From: an uncultured Muribaculaceae bacterium
Lineage (GTDB): Bacteria; Bacteroidota; Bacteroidia; Bacteroidales; Muribaculaceae
Direction: 5' to 3'
Length of the DNA: 26,283 nucleotides
Assembly (NCBI GenBank): GCA_910578035.1
Contig: CAJTOB010000019.1
Coordinates: forward strand, 19,415 to 45,697
Of this stretch, positions 16,072-23,999 are shown in pieces. The notes beneath the pieces were generated by a model that saw nothing but the letters and a program-made list of their open reading frames with translations, was not told the DNA's origin and ran no database searches. Each line of letters opens with the position of its first letter. Position 1 is the stretch's first letter. The translations under genes and the position numbers were made by a program.

Positions 16072-18035
16072 AAAATACGAGACTCATATTTCCCATACTT
16101 GCATCGACCCTGATAGCAAACGCGGCAACGGTATATGCCGGCGAAACAGACCTTGCCAGCCCCGATGGCCGAACGGTCTTCGCCATATGGTGTAACGACG
16201 GAGTACCCTTATACTCAATATCGCTCGGAGACCGCGAATTCATAGCCCCGTCGCCTCTTGGCCTGAGGACTAATATAGGAGACTTCACCTCCGGTCTGGC
16301 TCTCAAATCGGTATCAGCCATAGATTCCATAAGCGAATCATACACCCTGCCAAATATCAAGAAGAGCAGCGTTGAATATCGGGCCACACACAGGGAATAT
16401 ACCTTTGCCGATTCTATCGGAGAGGTATTCGACTTAATTGTAGAAGTGAGCAATAATAATGTTGCTTACCGCTATCGTCTGAAGCCTCGCGGTGAAACGC
16501 TTTGCTGCCTGGTCGAAAGCGAAGCCACAGGATTCGCAATGCCCGAAGGCACCACCACATTCCTATGCCCGCAAAGCAAACCCATGGGTGGTTTTGCCCG
16601 CACTTCTCCAAGCTATGAAACAGCATATACTCCCGACGGTGCCATAGGCCAAAACGGCTGGGGCAGCGGCTATAGCTTCCCTTGCCTCTTCCGCAACGGC
16701 GATAACGGCTGGACCTTGATTTCCGAAACCGGAATAGCCGGAGACTACTGCGCCTCGCATCTCGAAGGCGGAAAAGGCTCCCTCTATACTATAGCCTATC
16801 CACAGCCAGGAGAGCAAAACGGATTTGGCTCGGCGTCGGCATCGATAGCCCTGCCGGGATATACACCGTGGCGCACCATAACCGTGGGCGAGACACTCGC
16901 TCCGATAGCAGAAACGACAATTCCTTTCGATGTCGTGCATCCGCTCTACGAGCCTTCGCGCCAGTATCAGTATGGCAAAGGCACATGGAGCTGGATTATA
17001 AAAATGGATCCGAGCTGCAACTACGACGAGCAGAAGCGATACATAGATTTCGCCGCCGAGATGGGATATTCGAGTGTGCTCGTCGACGCTCTGTGGGATA
17101 CCCAGATTGGCTATGACAAAATAGCCGAACTTGCCCGATACGGCAAAGAACGCGGAGTCGCACTCTATCTGTGGTATAACTCCAACGGAAGCTGGAACGA
17201 CGCGCCGCAGGGCCCTCGCGGCAGAATGAACGACATCGTAGCGCGACGCCGCGAAATGAAGTGGCTTCAGCAAAACGGAATACGCGGCATAAAAGTCGAT
17301 TTCTTCGGCGGCGACAAGCAAGAAACCATGCGTCTTTACCATGACATACTTGCCGACGCCAACGACTATGGGATTCTTGTGATATTCCATGGTTGCACGC
17401 TCCCGCGAGGCTGGGATCGTATGTACCCCAACTTCGCCAGCGCCGAGGCCGTCCTGGCAAGCGAAAATCTCCATTTCTCCCAGGGCAGCTGCGATGCCGA
17501 GGCTTTCAATGCCACCGTACACCCGCTTGTACGCAACACCGTAGGCAGCATGGACTTCGGAGGAAGCGCTCTAAATAAATACTACAACGCATCAAATGAA
17601 TCCCGCGGCTCACGTCGCGCTACTTCCGATGTCTTTGCCCTGGCAACAGCAGTGCTTTTCCAAAGCCCCGTGCAGCATTTCGCACTTGCGCCAAACAATC
17701 TCAATGACGCACCTGACTGGGCTATCGAGTTCATGAAGAGTGTGCCAACCGTATGGTCCGACACGCGCTTTATCGACGGATATCCGGGACGCTACCTGAT
17801 TATGGAACGACGTCATGATGACATCTGCTACATAACAGGTGTGAACGCTACCGACAAAACGATAAAAACCTATATCGACATACCTTCGGAATTGCGCGGA
17901 CAAACACTGACTCTTTACCACGATACCGACCAGCTCGAAGGCTCTGTCAAAACAGTAAAACCCGACAAAAAGGGCCGCGTGCATGTCAGCATTCCTTGCA
18001 ACGGCGCCTTCGTGCTCACAAACCGACCTGACTAA
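16068..18035 (+). CDS. GH97 glycoside hydrolase, retaining type, probable alpha-galactosidase
   Basis: I chose the start at 16068: it overlaps the preceding stop as ATGA and gives a normal signal peptide (about residues 1-24); a longer frame from 16011 would bury it. The 655-residue protein has the GH97 N-terminal beta-sandwich ('SPDGRTVFAIWCNDGVPLYS'), the TIM barrel ('YSSVLVDALWD', 'GVALYLWYNSNGSWND') and a C-terminal beta domain. The barrel carries 'GIKVDFFGGDKQ' with D411 and a Glu 55 residues later (E466 in 'AVLASENLHF'). This is the pattern of retaining GH97 alpha-galactosidases rather than the Glu-based inverting SusB-type alpha-glucosidases. Galactosyl side groups occur on complex cereal glucuronoarabinoxylans, which fits. 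Substrate remains an inference. Confidence 0.88.
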   Translation: MKNTRLIFPILASTLIANAATVYAGETDLASPDGRTVFAIWCNDGVPLYSISLGDREFIAPSPLGLRTNIGDFTSGLALKSVSAIDSISESYTLPNIKKSSVEYRATHREYTFADSIGEVFDLIVEVSNNNVAYRYRLKPRGETLCCLVESEATGFAMPEGTTTFLCPQSKPMGGFARTSPSYETAYTPDGAIGQNGWGSGYSFPCLFRNGDNGWTLISETGIAGDYCASHLEGGKGSLYTIAYPQPGEQNGFGSASASIALPGYTPWRTITVGETLAPIAETTIPFDVVHPLYEPSRQYQYGKGTWSWIIKMDPSCNYDEQKRYIDFAAEMGYSSVLVDALWDTQIGYDKIAELARYGKERGVALYLWYNSNGSWNDAPQGPRGRMNDIVARRREMKWLQQNGIRGIKVDFFGGDKQETMRLYHDILADANDYGILVIFHGCTLPRGWDRMYPNFASAEAVLASENLHFSQGSCDAEAFNATVHPLVRNTVGSMDFGGSALNKYYNASNESRGSRRATSDVFALATAVLFQSPVQHFALAPNNLNDAPDWAIEFMKSVPTVWSDTRFIDGYPGRYLIMERRHDDICYITGVNATDKTIKTYIDIPSELRGQTLTLYHDTDQLEGSVKTVKPDKKGRVHVSIPCNGAFVLTNRPD

Positions 18036-18056
18036 TAAATCAAAAATATCAATACC

Positions 18057-19454
18057 ATGCAAAGTTCCAACAACGGTTTTTGCAAACTATCCATGCTCCA
18101 ATGTATAGGATTCGGCTCAGGAGACCTGGCTCAGAATCTTATATATCAGACCGTGAGCATGTACTTGCTTTTCTTCTATACCAATGTCTACGGACTCGAC
18201 CCGGCTGTAGCCGCGGTAATGTTTCTTATAGTCCGCATAGTCGATGTAATCTGGGATCCGATAGTCGGCACATTTGTCGACAAGCACAATCCCCGCTTAG
18301 GAAAATACCGCTCCTACCTTGTGCTTGGCGGCATACCACTCACCGCCTTTGCCATACTCTGCTTCTGGAACGGATTCCAGGGCTCTCTCGTATATGCCTA
18401 CATCACCTATGTGGGTCTGTCGATTTGCTATACTCTTGTAAACGTGCCTTATGGAGCCTTGAATGCCTCCCTCACCCGCGACACCTGGGAAATAACAAAA
18501 CTCACCTCGGTGCGCATGTTCATGGCTAATGTGGGCGGTCTCGCCGTAGGCATGGGTCTGCCGATTATACTGCGTCTGTTTGACCCGGGCGAAACAACCG
18601 ATATGTCTATGAGCGACAGCGCATGGTTCGCAACCATGACAATCTACGGACTCGTCGGATTAGCCCTGCTTATTTTCTGCTTCACACAATGCCGCGAGCG
18701 TGTGATCATGGACAGCAAAGAGACCGAAAACGTAAAAGTGGCGGATTTATGGATGGAATTTGTCCACAACCAGCCACTGAGAATCATAGCCTTCTTCTTC
18801 ATAACGGCATTCGGTCTAATGGCAATAAGCAACTCTGCCGGAGCATACTACATGAACTATAATCTCCACGGCAGTGCCGGCGAACTATCCTTATTCATGG
18901 GTCTTGGCTCCATTCCGGCATTCATTTTCATGCCGCTTATACCGTCTATTAAAAAAATGGTGGGCAAAAAAGGAATGTTCTATATCTTCCTCGCAACTGC
19001 AATCATAGGCATGGCTCTTCTATATACCATATCCATGATTGACTCGCTCAAAGAACATATGTGGATGGTCTATGTGGCTCAGTTCATCAAGTCTACAGGC
19101 ATTATCGTGGCCACTGGCTATATGTGGGCCCTGGTGCCTGAAGTGATATCTTTTGGCGAATATACGCACGGCCGCCGTATCTCCGGCATCGTCAACGCCC
19201 TCACCGGCATATTCTATAAGGCCGGAATGGCTCTCGGCGGTGTGGTGCCCGGTCTGGTCCTTGCGTTCGTGGGATTCGATAAAGACATGCCTGAACAGAG
19301 CGCTTTCGCACAGCAGGGCATACTATGGCTTGTCGCCGTAATTCCGTCCGTTCTATTGCTTCTATCCATGTTCATCATATCGCGCTATGAACTCGACGAT
19401 GATGTAATAGACGAAATAAACCGCGAAATCGAACACCGACATGCAACGAAATAA
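18057..19454 (+). CDS. GPH-family (MFS) sugar:cation symporter, probable xyloside/xylo-oligosaccharide importer
   Basis: This 465-residue polytopic inner-membrane protein has about 12 hydrophobic helices. GPH-family marks are 'GFGSGDLAQNLIYQTVSMYL' in helix 1, 'RIVDVIWDPIVGTFVDKHNP' with its conserved Asp residues, the following 'LGKYRSYL', and 'NVPYGALNASLTRD'. Relatives (MelB/XynT/XylP-like) couple glycoside uptake to a cation gradient. Placed between surface and periplasmic enzymes and a cytoplasmic GH43, it is the logical step for bringing xylo-oligosaccharides from the periplasm into the cytoplasm. It starts 21 nt after the GH97 stop. The transported sugar is inferred from context. Confidence 0.9.
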   Translation: MQSSNNGFCKLSMLQCIGFGSGDLAQNLIYQTVSMYLLFFYTNVYGLDPAVAAVMFLIVRIVDVIWDPIVGTFVDKHNPRLGKYRSYLVLGGIPLTAFAILCFWNGFQGSLVYAYITYVGLSICYTLVNVPYGALNASLTRDTWEITKLTSVRMFMANVGGLAVGMGLPIILRLFDPGETTDMSMSDSAWFATMTIYGLVGLALLIFCFTQCRERVIMDSKETENVKVADLWMEFVHNQPLRIIAFFFITAFGLMAISNSAGAYYMNYNLHGSAGELSLFMGLGSIPAFIFMPLIPSIKKMVGKKGMFYIFLATAIIGMALLYTISMIDSLKEHMWMVYVAQFIKSTGIIVATGYMWALVPEVISFGEYTHGRRISGIVNALTGIFYKAGMALGGVVPGLVLAFVGFDKDMPEQSAFAQQGILWLVAVIPSVLLLLSMFIISRYELDDDVIDEINREIEHRHATK

Positions 19455-19481
19455 AACCAACAAATAAACACAAGTCAAGCA

Positions 19482-20588
19482 ATGCACAGATTACTTAACT
19501 TCATTCTGCCCCTTGCGTTCATCGCAGCCGGATGTAGCAGCGATCAACCGGCCGTAACGCTGAAAGAGCATTTCAAGAACGATTTTCTCATCGGAGCAGC
19601 CATACCCGTAGACCACGTGAAAGGCCTCGATTCCAAGGCTGACTCCATAGTCAGACGCCATTTCAACAGTATAGTGGCTGAAAATTGCATGAAAAGCGAG
19701 AAAATAAATCCCGAAGAAGGTGTATATTTCTGGGATGACGCCGACGCTTTTGTAGACTACGGCCAACGCAACGGCATGGCTATCATAGGTCATACACTGG
19801 TATGGCACTCTCAGCTCGCACCCTGGTTTCCGCTCGACTCCGCCGGAAATTATGTGACGCCCGAAATACTCAAAGAGCGCATGCGCACACACATAGCAAC
19901 CGTCGTAGGCCGTTACAAAGGCAAAATCAAGGGCTGGGACGTCGTAAATGAAGCCATTCTCGAAGACGGGTCATATCGTCCGAGCCCGTTCTACGATATT
20001 CTCGGCGAAGAATTCATACCCCTCGCATTCGAATATGCTCATGAAGCAGACCCCGATGCAGAGCTATATATAAATGACTTCTCAATGGCCAACCCGCATA
20101 AGAGAGAACGCTATATCCGGATAGTCAACGACCTGAAAGAACGTGGCCTGAGAATAGACGGCATTGGTATGCAAGGCCATATGGGAATGGACTATCCTCC
20201 TCTGGAACAGTTTGAAAAATCGATTGAAGAATTCGGCAAGACCGGTCTTCACGTGATGATTACAGAATGGGACATGAGTGCTCTACCCACCGTACACGAA
20301 GGCGCCGATATAAATAAAGTCATGGAAAACAAAGAGCTGTACAATCCATATGTCGACAGTCTTCCCTCCGAGATTAGCGAGCAATGGAACAAACGCATGT
20401 CTGAATGCCTGGCCATGTTCAGGCGGCATGCCGATGTAATATCGCGAGTAACGCTGTGGGGCACCCACGACGGCATGTCGTGGCGAAATGATTTCCCCAT
20501 GTTCGGACGCACAGACTATCCCCTGCCCTTCGATCGCAATTATATGCTCAAACCAGCCTTTAAAAACGAAATAGCCCGGAACAAATGA
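19482..20588 (+). CDS. GH10 endo-1,4-beta-xylanase lipoprotein (single-domain)
   Basis: The 368-residue protein has a lipobox 'FIAAGC' (Cys18) followed by 'SSDQP'. The GH10 barrel is continuous, with 'GHTLVWHSQLAPWF' at 103-116, acid/base E157 in 'WDVVNEAIL' and nucleophile E262 in 'MITEWDMS' (TEWD where TELD is more frequent). Unlike the first GH10 it has no CBM insertion, so it is probably the enzyme that works on shorter chains near the membrane or in the periplasm. It lies between the symporter gene (27-nt gap) and the GH43 gene, which it overlaps by ATGA (20585-20588), indicating coupled translation. All catalytic residues are intact. Confidence 0.95.
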   Translation: MHRLLNFILPLAFIAAGCSSDQPAVTLKEHFKNDFLIGAAIPVDHVKGLDSKADSIVRRHFNSIVAENCMKSEKINPEEGVYFWDDADAFVDYGQRNGMAIIGHTLVWHSQLAPWFPLDSAGNYVTPEILKERMRTHIATVVGRYKGKIKGWDVVNEAILEDGSYRPSPFYDILGEEFIPLAFEYAHEADPDAELYINDFSMANPHKRERYIRIVNDLKERGLRIDGIGMQGHMGMDYPPLEQFEKSIEEFGKTGLHVMITEWDMSALPTVHEGADINKVMENKELYNPYVDSLPSEISEQWNKRMSECLAMFRRHADVISRVTLWGTHDGMSWRNDFPMFGRTDYPLPFDRNYMLKPAFKNEIARNK

Positions 20589-21565
20589 AAAAAATCAATC
20601 CTGCAAAAAGATACCTCTTTCCCGCCGATTATATGGCCGACCCGAGCGTACATGTGTTCAATGGCCGCATATACATCTATCCTTCGCACGATTGGGAATG
20701 CGAGAATGTGGAAAACGACAACGGCGACCAATATGTGATGAAGGACATGCATGTCCTCTCGATAGACGGAGACCCGATGACCGCAAAAGTGACCAACCAC
20801 GGCAAGGCGCTCGACATTGCCGACATTCCTTGGGCCGGACGTCAGCTCTGGGATTGCGACTGTGCCGAAAAAGACGGCAAATACTATCTTTACTTCCCGC
20901 TCAAGGATAGAAATGATATTTTCCGTATAGGAGTCGCCGTTTCAGACAATCCCGAGGGACCTTTCCGTCCGCAGCCCGATCCTATGCGCGGAAGCTACTC
21001 TATAGATATATGCGTCGTTCCTCACCAGGGCGAATATTATCTCTATTTCGGCGGCATATGGGGCGGACAGCTACAGCGCTATGCCGACAATAAAGCGCTC
21101 GAATGCGCATACCTACCTGAAGGCGACGAGCCGGCTCTGCCCAGCCGGTGTGTGCGTCTGAGCGCCGACATGCTGCAGTTTGCCGAAGAACCGCGCCCAA
21201 TCATAATACTTGATGCCGACGGTAATCCACTCAAAGCCGGAGACCCTCACCGCTTTTTCGAAGCATCATGGGTGCATAAATACAATGGCAAATACTATTT
21301 CTCCTACTCTACCGGCGACACCCACATGATATGCTACGCAGTAGGAGACAACCCATACGGACCGTTCACCTATCGTGGCGTAATCCTCACACCCGTAGTA
21401 GGCTGGACCACACATCACAGCATCGTCGAGTATGAAGGAAAGTGGTATCTGTTCCATCACGACAGCAAACCCTCCGGCGGTAAATCATGGCTCCGAAGCC
21501 TGAAAGTATGCGAAATCACGCACGATGCCGAAGGAAACATTCTCACCATCGACGGCGAAGGATAA
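20585..21565 (+). CDS. Cytoplasmic GH43 enzyme (GH43_1-like), probable xylan beta-1,4-xylosidase
   Basis: This 326-residue protein starts 'MKKINPAKRYLFPADYMADP' and has no signal peptide, so it is probably cytoplasmic. The GH43 blade motifs supply base D19 ('YMADPSVHVF'), modulator D141 ('YSIDICVV') and acid E226 ('FFEASWVHKY'), plus a distinctive 'YIYPSHDWE' opening. Its size and lack of accessory domains fit the Bacteroidetes GH43 group that releases xylose from xylo-oligosaccharides. It is the last gene of the locus, translationally coupled to the GH10 (ATGA overlap), and would act on sugars imported by the nearby symporter. An arabinofuranosidase role is the main alternative. Confidence 0.9.
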   Translation: MKKINPAKRYLFPADYMADPSVHVFNGRIYIYPSHDWECENVENDNGDQYVMKDMHVLSIDGDPMTAKVTNHGKALDIADIPWAGRQLWDCDCAEKDGKYYLYFPLKDRNDIFRIGVAVSDNPEGPFRPQPDPMRGSYSIDICVVPHQGEYYLYFGGIWGGQLQRYADNKALECAYLPEGDEPALPSRCVRLSADMLQFAEEPRPIIILDADGNPLKAGDPHRFFEASWVHKYNGKYYFSYSTGDTHMICYAVGDNPYGPFTYRGVILTPVVGWTTHHSIVEYEGKWYLFHHDSKPSGGKSWLRSLKVCEITHDAEGNILTIDGEG

Positions 21566-21592
21566 TCCCCCCCAAGAAAGCCCCTAATACTT

Positions 21593-21640
21593 TGAACTGC
21601 ACCCAAAAGTTTTCGTATCCAACTTTTAGGGTGCAGTTCA
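21593..21640. terminator. 48-nt palindrome at the locus end: bidirectional terminator or relic of IS ends
   Basis: The left arm TGAACTGCACCCAAAAGTT (21593-21611) pairs with 21621-21640 over 12 + 7 bp with one bulged A, around a 9-nt loop. It begins 28 nt after the GH43 stop. The stop codon of the minus-strand helicase remnant (TGA, complement of 21638-21640) lies inside its right arm, so it sits between convergent gene ends. No U-run follows on either strand. The arm also looks like the terminal repeat of some Bacteroidetes insertion sequences, so a collapsed IS-end pair is possible. Confidence 0.5.
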
Positions 21641-22025
21641 CATAGGCTTGCGGAGCAATTCCTGGACGACATCCTAATATTCTGCCGGTATTTCCATCTT
21701 GACGGTCTCGATAGATTGTACAGTTACCTCAATAGAGCGATAAAAGTCTATTACTACAAGATTGATGATTATATCCTCGACATAGAATATTGCGGTCAAT
21801 ACGAAGGTTTTTCAGGCTTCGGCATCTCGATAAGGCTGTATAGAGTTGTCCATGGGCAAAACACCCATTGCCGAGTTTTATGAGCACGGAGTCCACACTC
21901 ATGCCCTGCTATTTGTGTATGGTCATAGCATAGGCAAGTTTCAGCGGGAGTTGAATATATGAGCCCACTTCTTTCTGCGTTACCTTCTCCGTACCAGTAT
22001 TATGGTCGATCGTCAGTACGTACTG
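21638..22025 (-). pseudogene. Decayed Pif1/RecD-like helicase, C-terminal remnant
   Basis: The minus strand reads 'YVLTIDHNTGTEKVTQKEVG', then 'LPLKLAYAMTIHK', a TAG stop (21909-21911), 'QGMSVDSVLIKLGNG' and 'AHGQLYTALSRCRSLKNLRI'. These are the last motifs of a superfamily I helicase (walker-type 'TIHKSQG' and 'QLYVALSR' regions). Near 21775-21790 the frame shifts; the next frame continues 'IIINLVVIDFYRSIEVTVQS' and 'VKMEIPAEY', meets another TAG (21674-21676) and ends 'DVVQELLRKPM' at TGA 21638-21640. Two nonsense changes, one frameshift and a missing N-terminus make it a clear pseudogene. Similar helicases occur in Bacteroidetes accessory DNA. Confidence 0.8.
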
Positions 22026-22251
22026 TTACATCTATTTGACGAGTATCTCTCTGATATGCAAAACGATTGATTCCCGTCTCGCGGATCGCTCTGCATATCT
22101 TAATCCAATGTTCCTTGCGACGCAGGAAGAACTGCCTTCACTGGCACCATGGAAGATGGCGTGACATGGGCAGAGGGATCTCTTTACCATACAGCTTTAT
22201 CTCACATCTGCATCTGTCACCCGATTCACGACATCTGTACCCTTCATCCAT
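22000..22251 (-). pseudogene. Unrecognised Cys-rich reading-frame remnant
   Basis: From an ATG at 22251 the minus strand reads 'MDEGYRCRESGDRCRCEIKL' and 'YGKEIPLPMSRHLPWCQ', a TGA (22138-22140), then 'RKEHWIKICRAIRETGIN' and 'DTRQIDVTVRTDDRP' before a TAA at 22000-22002. The clustered cysteines suggest a small zinc-binding segment. I do not recognise the family. The internal stop and the overlap with the helicase remnant in another frame suggest degraded coding DNA. Confidence 0.35.
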
Positions 22252-22261
22252 TTTCAATACC

Positions 22262-22691
22262 AGACTTACTTCTAATCAATGACTTCAAGACTACTGAACA
22301 TGGGATCGTTCATTGACAAGCAATGCTCCGTGAAACACATTCATGACAATCTGCATCATGTCTAAAGAAAGATCTGTCGTAACCGTTTTACCTTAAGGCT
22401 CTATTCAAAAGGGACTTCTCGCAGTTATCTTCGCGAAGTTACTATTTCTTCTCATCAAGCCATATGTCGAAGCGGGTATCGCTTTTTTCAAATCAATCAA
22501 CCTCGAAGTTGCCTATAAATACTTCGGGCAGGATGGCTCTGAGCAGTTGGTCTGGTTTCATTTCGCAAAAAAACACTATACTCTTGACATATCCCCCACC
22601 CTACCGTAAAAATCCACTGGTCCTTGTTTATTAATTCTTATCCTATAATTATAATAATGTAACATTTATAATTCTTAAATCATACTTTAAA
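22262..22691. other. Gene-free stretch around the IS relic
   Basis: Apart from the ISAon1-like fragment at 22442-22561, I see no coding signal that I can support. Base composition changes from GC-rich to strongly AT-rich at about 22600, marking the boundary between the xylan locus side and the accessory cassette. Confidence 0.5.
22442..22561 (-). pseudogene. ISAon1-like transposase N-region remnant
   Basis: The minus strand from 22561 reads 'MKPDQLLRAILPEVFIGNFE', 'VD', a stop, then 'FEKSDTRFDIWLDEKK' and a second stop. This matches the beginning of ISAon1-type N-region proteins of Bacteroidetes insertion sequences (pattern LLxxILPExxxxxFxxxxFEK...FxxxLDEKK). The downstream part is not recognisable and no catalytic transposase remains. 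It is a short relic of a mobile element. Confidence 0.6.
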
Positions 22692-22877
22692 TTATTTGTT
22701 TCTAAAAAAATAATCCTTGTTTCGTTCTTTTAAGGTTATTATAGGTAATGATATTGCAATTGCCCAAATTATTAACAAGGCTATTCGATTATATTTCTTT
22801 GGAATAATAAATCTTACAATTATTGACAGTGTCGCTAATATGAATTCGTCCATTATTAGAATGTGTGCATTGTTCAT
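22692..22877 (-). CDS. Possible small two-segment membrane protein
   Basis: This minus-strand frame of 61 residues begins 'MNNAHILIMDEFILATLSII' (an internal ATG would give 53 residues). It has two hydrophobic stretches, about 10-27 and 31-49 ('IALLIIWAIAISLPIITL'), separated by a basic 'PKKYNR', and a charged tail 'KERNKDYFFRNK'. That layout fits a small inner-membrane hairpin protein, but the region is AT-rich and hydrophobic frames arise easily there. It lies divergently, about 130 nt from the start of the cassette on the plus strand. I do not recognise a family. Confidence 0.35.
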   Translation of the reverse strand: MNNAHILIMDEFILATLSIIVRFIIPKKYNRIALLIIWAIAISLPIITLKERNKDYFFRNK

Positions 22878-22950
22878 AACCTTTCATTTATCTATTGCAA
22901 AAGAAGGTATCATGTGCATTATTTTACGATACATCTAATAAAAAATCAGA

Positions 22951-22989
22951 TGTATCACTATTTGCGACACATGGTGTATAATTTTGCAG
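22951..22989 (+). promoter_or_regulatory. Promoter block with Bacteroidetes -7 box and ACAC-N3-GTGT dyad
   Basis: TAATTTTG at 22979-22986 fits the Bacteroidetes -7 consensus TAnnTTTG, about 20 nt upstream of the ATG at 23007. A small dyad ACACatgGTGT (22967-22977) lies directly upstream of it. The 39-nt block agrees ungapped at 28 positions with 25649-25687, including TGTATC, GACAC and TTTGCAG at the same spacing. It is the likely promoter of the tubulin-like cassette; the dyad may be an operator. Confidence 0.55.
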
Positions 22990-23006
22990 GAAAAACAGAT
23001 AAAGAC

Positions 23007-23252
23007 ATGGAAACAGATAGAATTAAAGCCCCCAACGGCGTAAAGAAACTGATGGAAGAGTTGTGGTGGAATAATCTATCGAGCAACAAGCAGATGCCTG
23101 GGCGTGTATTTATGGTTGACCTGCCGGAACCGACCGAGGAGGAGAAACGCATCATGGCAGCAAATCGTGCCGCACGCAAGCCTGTTATCCTTGATGAGAA
23201 TGAACTCCAAAAACTATTAGACAATGCGCTTGGGAAACTCGGAGGATGGTGA
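23007..23252 (+). CDS. Small hypothetical protein, first gene of the tubulin-like cassette
   Basis: I chose the ATG at 23007 because it follows the promoter block by about 20 nt; the longer frame from 22863 crosses the promoter and has unlikely composition. The product has 81 residues and no signal peptide or membrane segment. It begins 'METDRIKAPNGVKKLMEELW', has a Pro/Glu-rich middle ('MVDLPEPTEEEKRIMAANRA') and ends with an amphipathic helix ('DENELQKLLDNALGKLGGW'). I do not recognise the family. It is separated from the FtsZ-like gene by only 4 nt, so the two are co-translated partners. A small adaptor or polymer-binding role is possible but not shown. Confidence 0.75.
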   Translation: METDRIKAPNGVKKLMEELWWNNLSSNKQMPGRVFMVDLPEPTEEEKRIMAANRAARKPVILDENELQKLLDNALGKLGGW

Positions 23253-23256
23253 TAAT

Positions 23257-23889
23257 ATGAGCGCTACAATAATTACAGTCAGTAATGCCGGCTTTAATAT
23301 CGCATCGGATATTCGCGAAGCCGGCATTCTGACAGATGCTGAGTTAATTGTCTGTGATACGGATGCAGACGATCTGGAGCGCAATTCGGCTTCTGCCGAT
23401 TGCTCTTTTCTGTTTGACGGCTCTATTACTGCGCTCCTTCCTCAATATAGACATCTGGTAAAACCTATAGTTGAAGAGATAACTGGCAGTTTATATATCG
23501 TTTCGGCACTGGGAGGTAAGACGTCGGACATCTACACTTCGCTTCTTGCAATTAAGGCTGATTCTTTCAGACGATTTGTATGGAATATCATTACAATGCC
23601 TGCTGCTCATGAGGGCTCGGAAACCAGAGAACGTGCTATACGGACACGACAATATCTTTGGATGTGCGCGGATATGTTTCTCGTTCAAGACAACAACAAG
23701 CTTTCGACCATCCCCGAACTTACAATCGGAAATATGAACGAGCCGATTGTCAACACTCTTGCCATTGCATCTCTGTTTGACATGCGAAGGTCAATCAATT
23801 ATAATAAGGACTACACTGAATATATACCCGAAAAGTATCGCTCTGTAGTAAGCATGTATAAAAACATTTTCAAATACCCGACGATATGA
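23257..23889 (+). CDS. Divergent FtsZ/tubulin-like protein, GTPase half only
   Basis: I start at ATG 23257, 4 nt after the previous stop; an upstream ATG (23224) lies inside the previous gene. The 210 residues follow the FtsZ N-domain in order: 'ITVSNAGFNIASDI' (T1-like loop, residues 6-19), 'AELIVCDTDADDL' (28-40, like FtsZ 'VNTDAQAL'), 'GSLYIVSALGGKTSDIYTSL' (77-96, at the tubulin signature GGGTG), 'IITMPAAHEGSETRERA' (111-127, like 'VVTKPFxFEGxxRxxxA') and 'CADMFLVQDNNKL' (137-149, like 'VDTLIVIPNDRL'). The classical Gly-rich signature is altered to GGKTS, so GTP binding may differ. There is no C-terminal tubulin domain in this chain; a candidate lies in the downstream frame. It is not the cell-division ftsZ. 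Homology was judged by eye, not searched. Confidence 0.65.
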   Translation: MSATIITVSNAGFNIASDIREAGILTDAELIVCDTDADDLERNSASADCSFLFDGSITALLPQYRHLVKPIVEEITGSLYIVSALGGKTSDIYTSLLAIKADSFRRFVWNIITMPAAHEGSETRERAIRTRQYLWMCADMFLVQDNNKLSTIPELTIGNMNEPIVNTLAIASLFDMRRSINYNKDYTEYIPEKYRSVVSMYKNIFKYPTI

Positions 23890-23996
23890 AACAGTCGATT
23901 GAACTGATGCGCAGACGTCACGCATATTACACTCGCTTGATTTCCGACAGCGATATTCACACAGCACAAGAGTTTTATGACCGCTTTCATGAGTAA
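23886..23996 (+). CDS. 36-codon reading frame coupled to the FtsZ-like gene; probably the 5' part of an interrupted gene
   Basis: ATG at 23886 overlaps the previous stop as ATGA, a typical coupling arrangement. The peptide 'MKQSIELMRRRHAYYTRLIS' continues 'DSDIHTAQEFYDRFHE' to TAA at 23994-23996. The next frame starts one codon later (TTC, then ATG at 24000) in the same register. Replacing that one TAA would give a single product of about 277 residues. It is therefore either a genuine small protein or the beginning of a gene broken by one nonsense change. Confidence 0.55.
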   Translation: MKQSIELMRRRHAYYTRLISDSDIHTAQEFYDRFHE

Positions 23997-23999
23997 TTC

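Noticed and set aside
22067..22282. Plus-strand 71-codon frame in the relic region
   Set aside because: It is the complement of the minus-strand Cys-rich remnant and shows no recognisable domain.
22863..23006. Longer N-terminus for the 81-aa protein
   Set aside because: The extra 48 codons cross the -7 box and the dyad and encode an unlikely His/Tyr/Cys-rich stretch; ATG 23007 follows the promoter at a normal distance.
23257..23889. The housekeeping cell-division ftsZ
   Set aside because: It lacks the Gly-rich T1 and GGGTG loops, the C-domain and the FtsA-binding tail, and it is not next to ftsA/ftsQ/mur genes.
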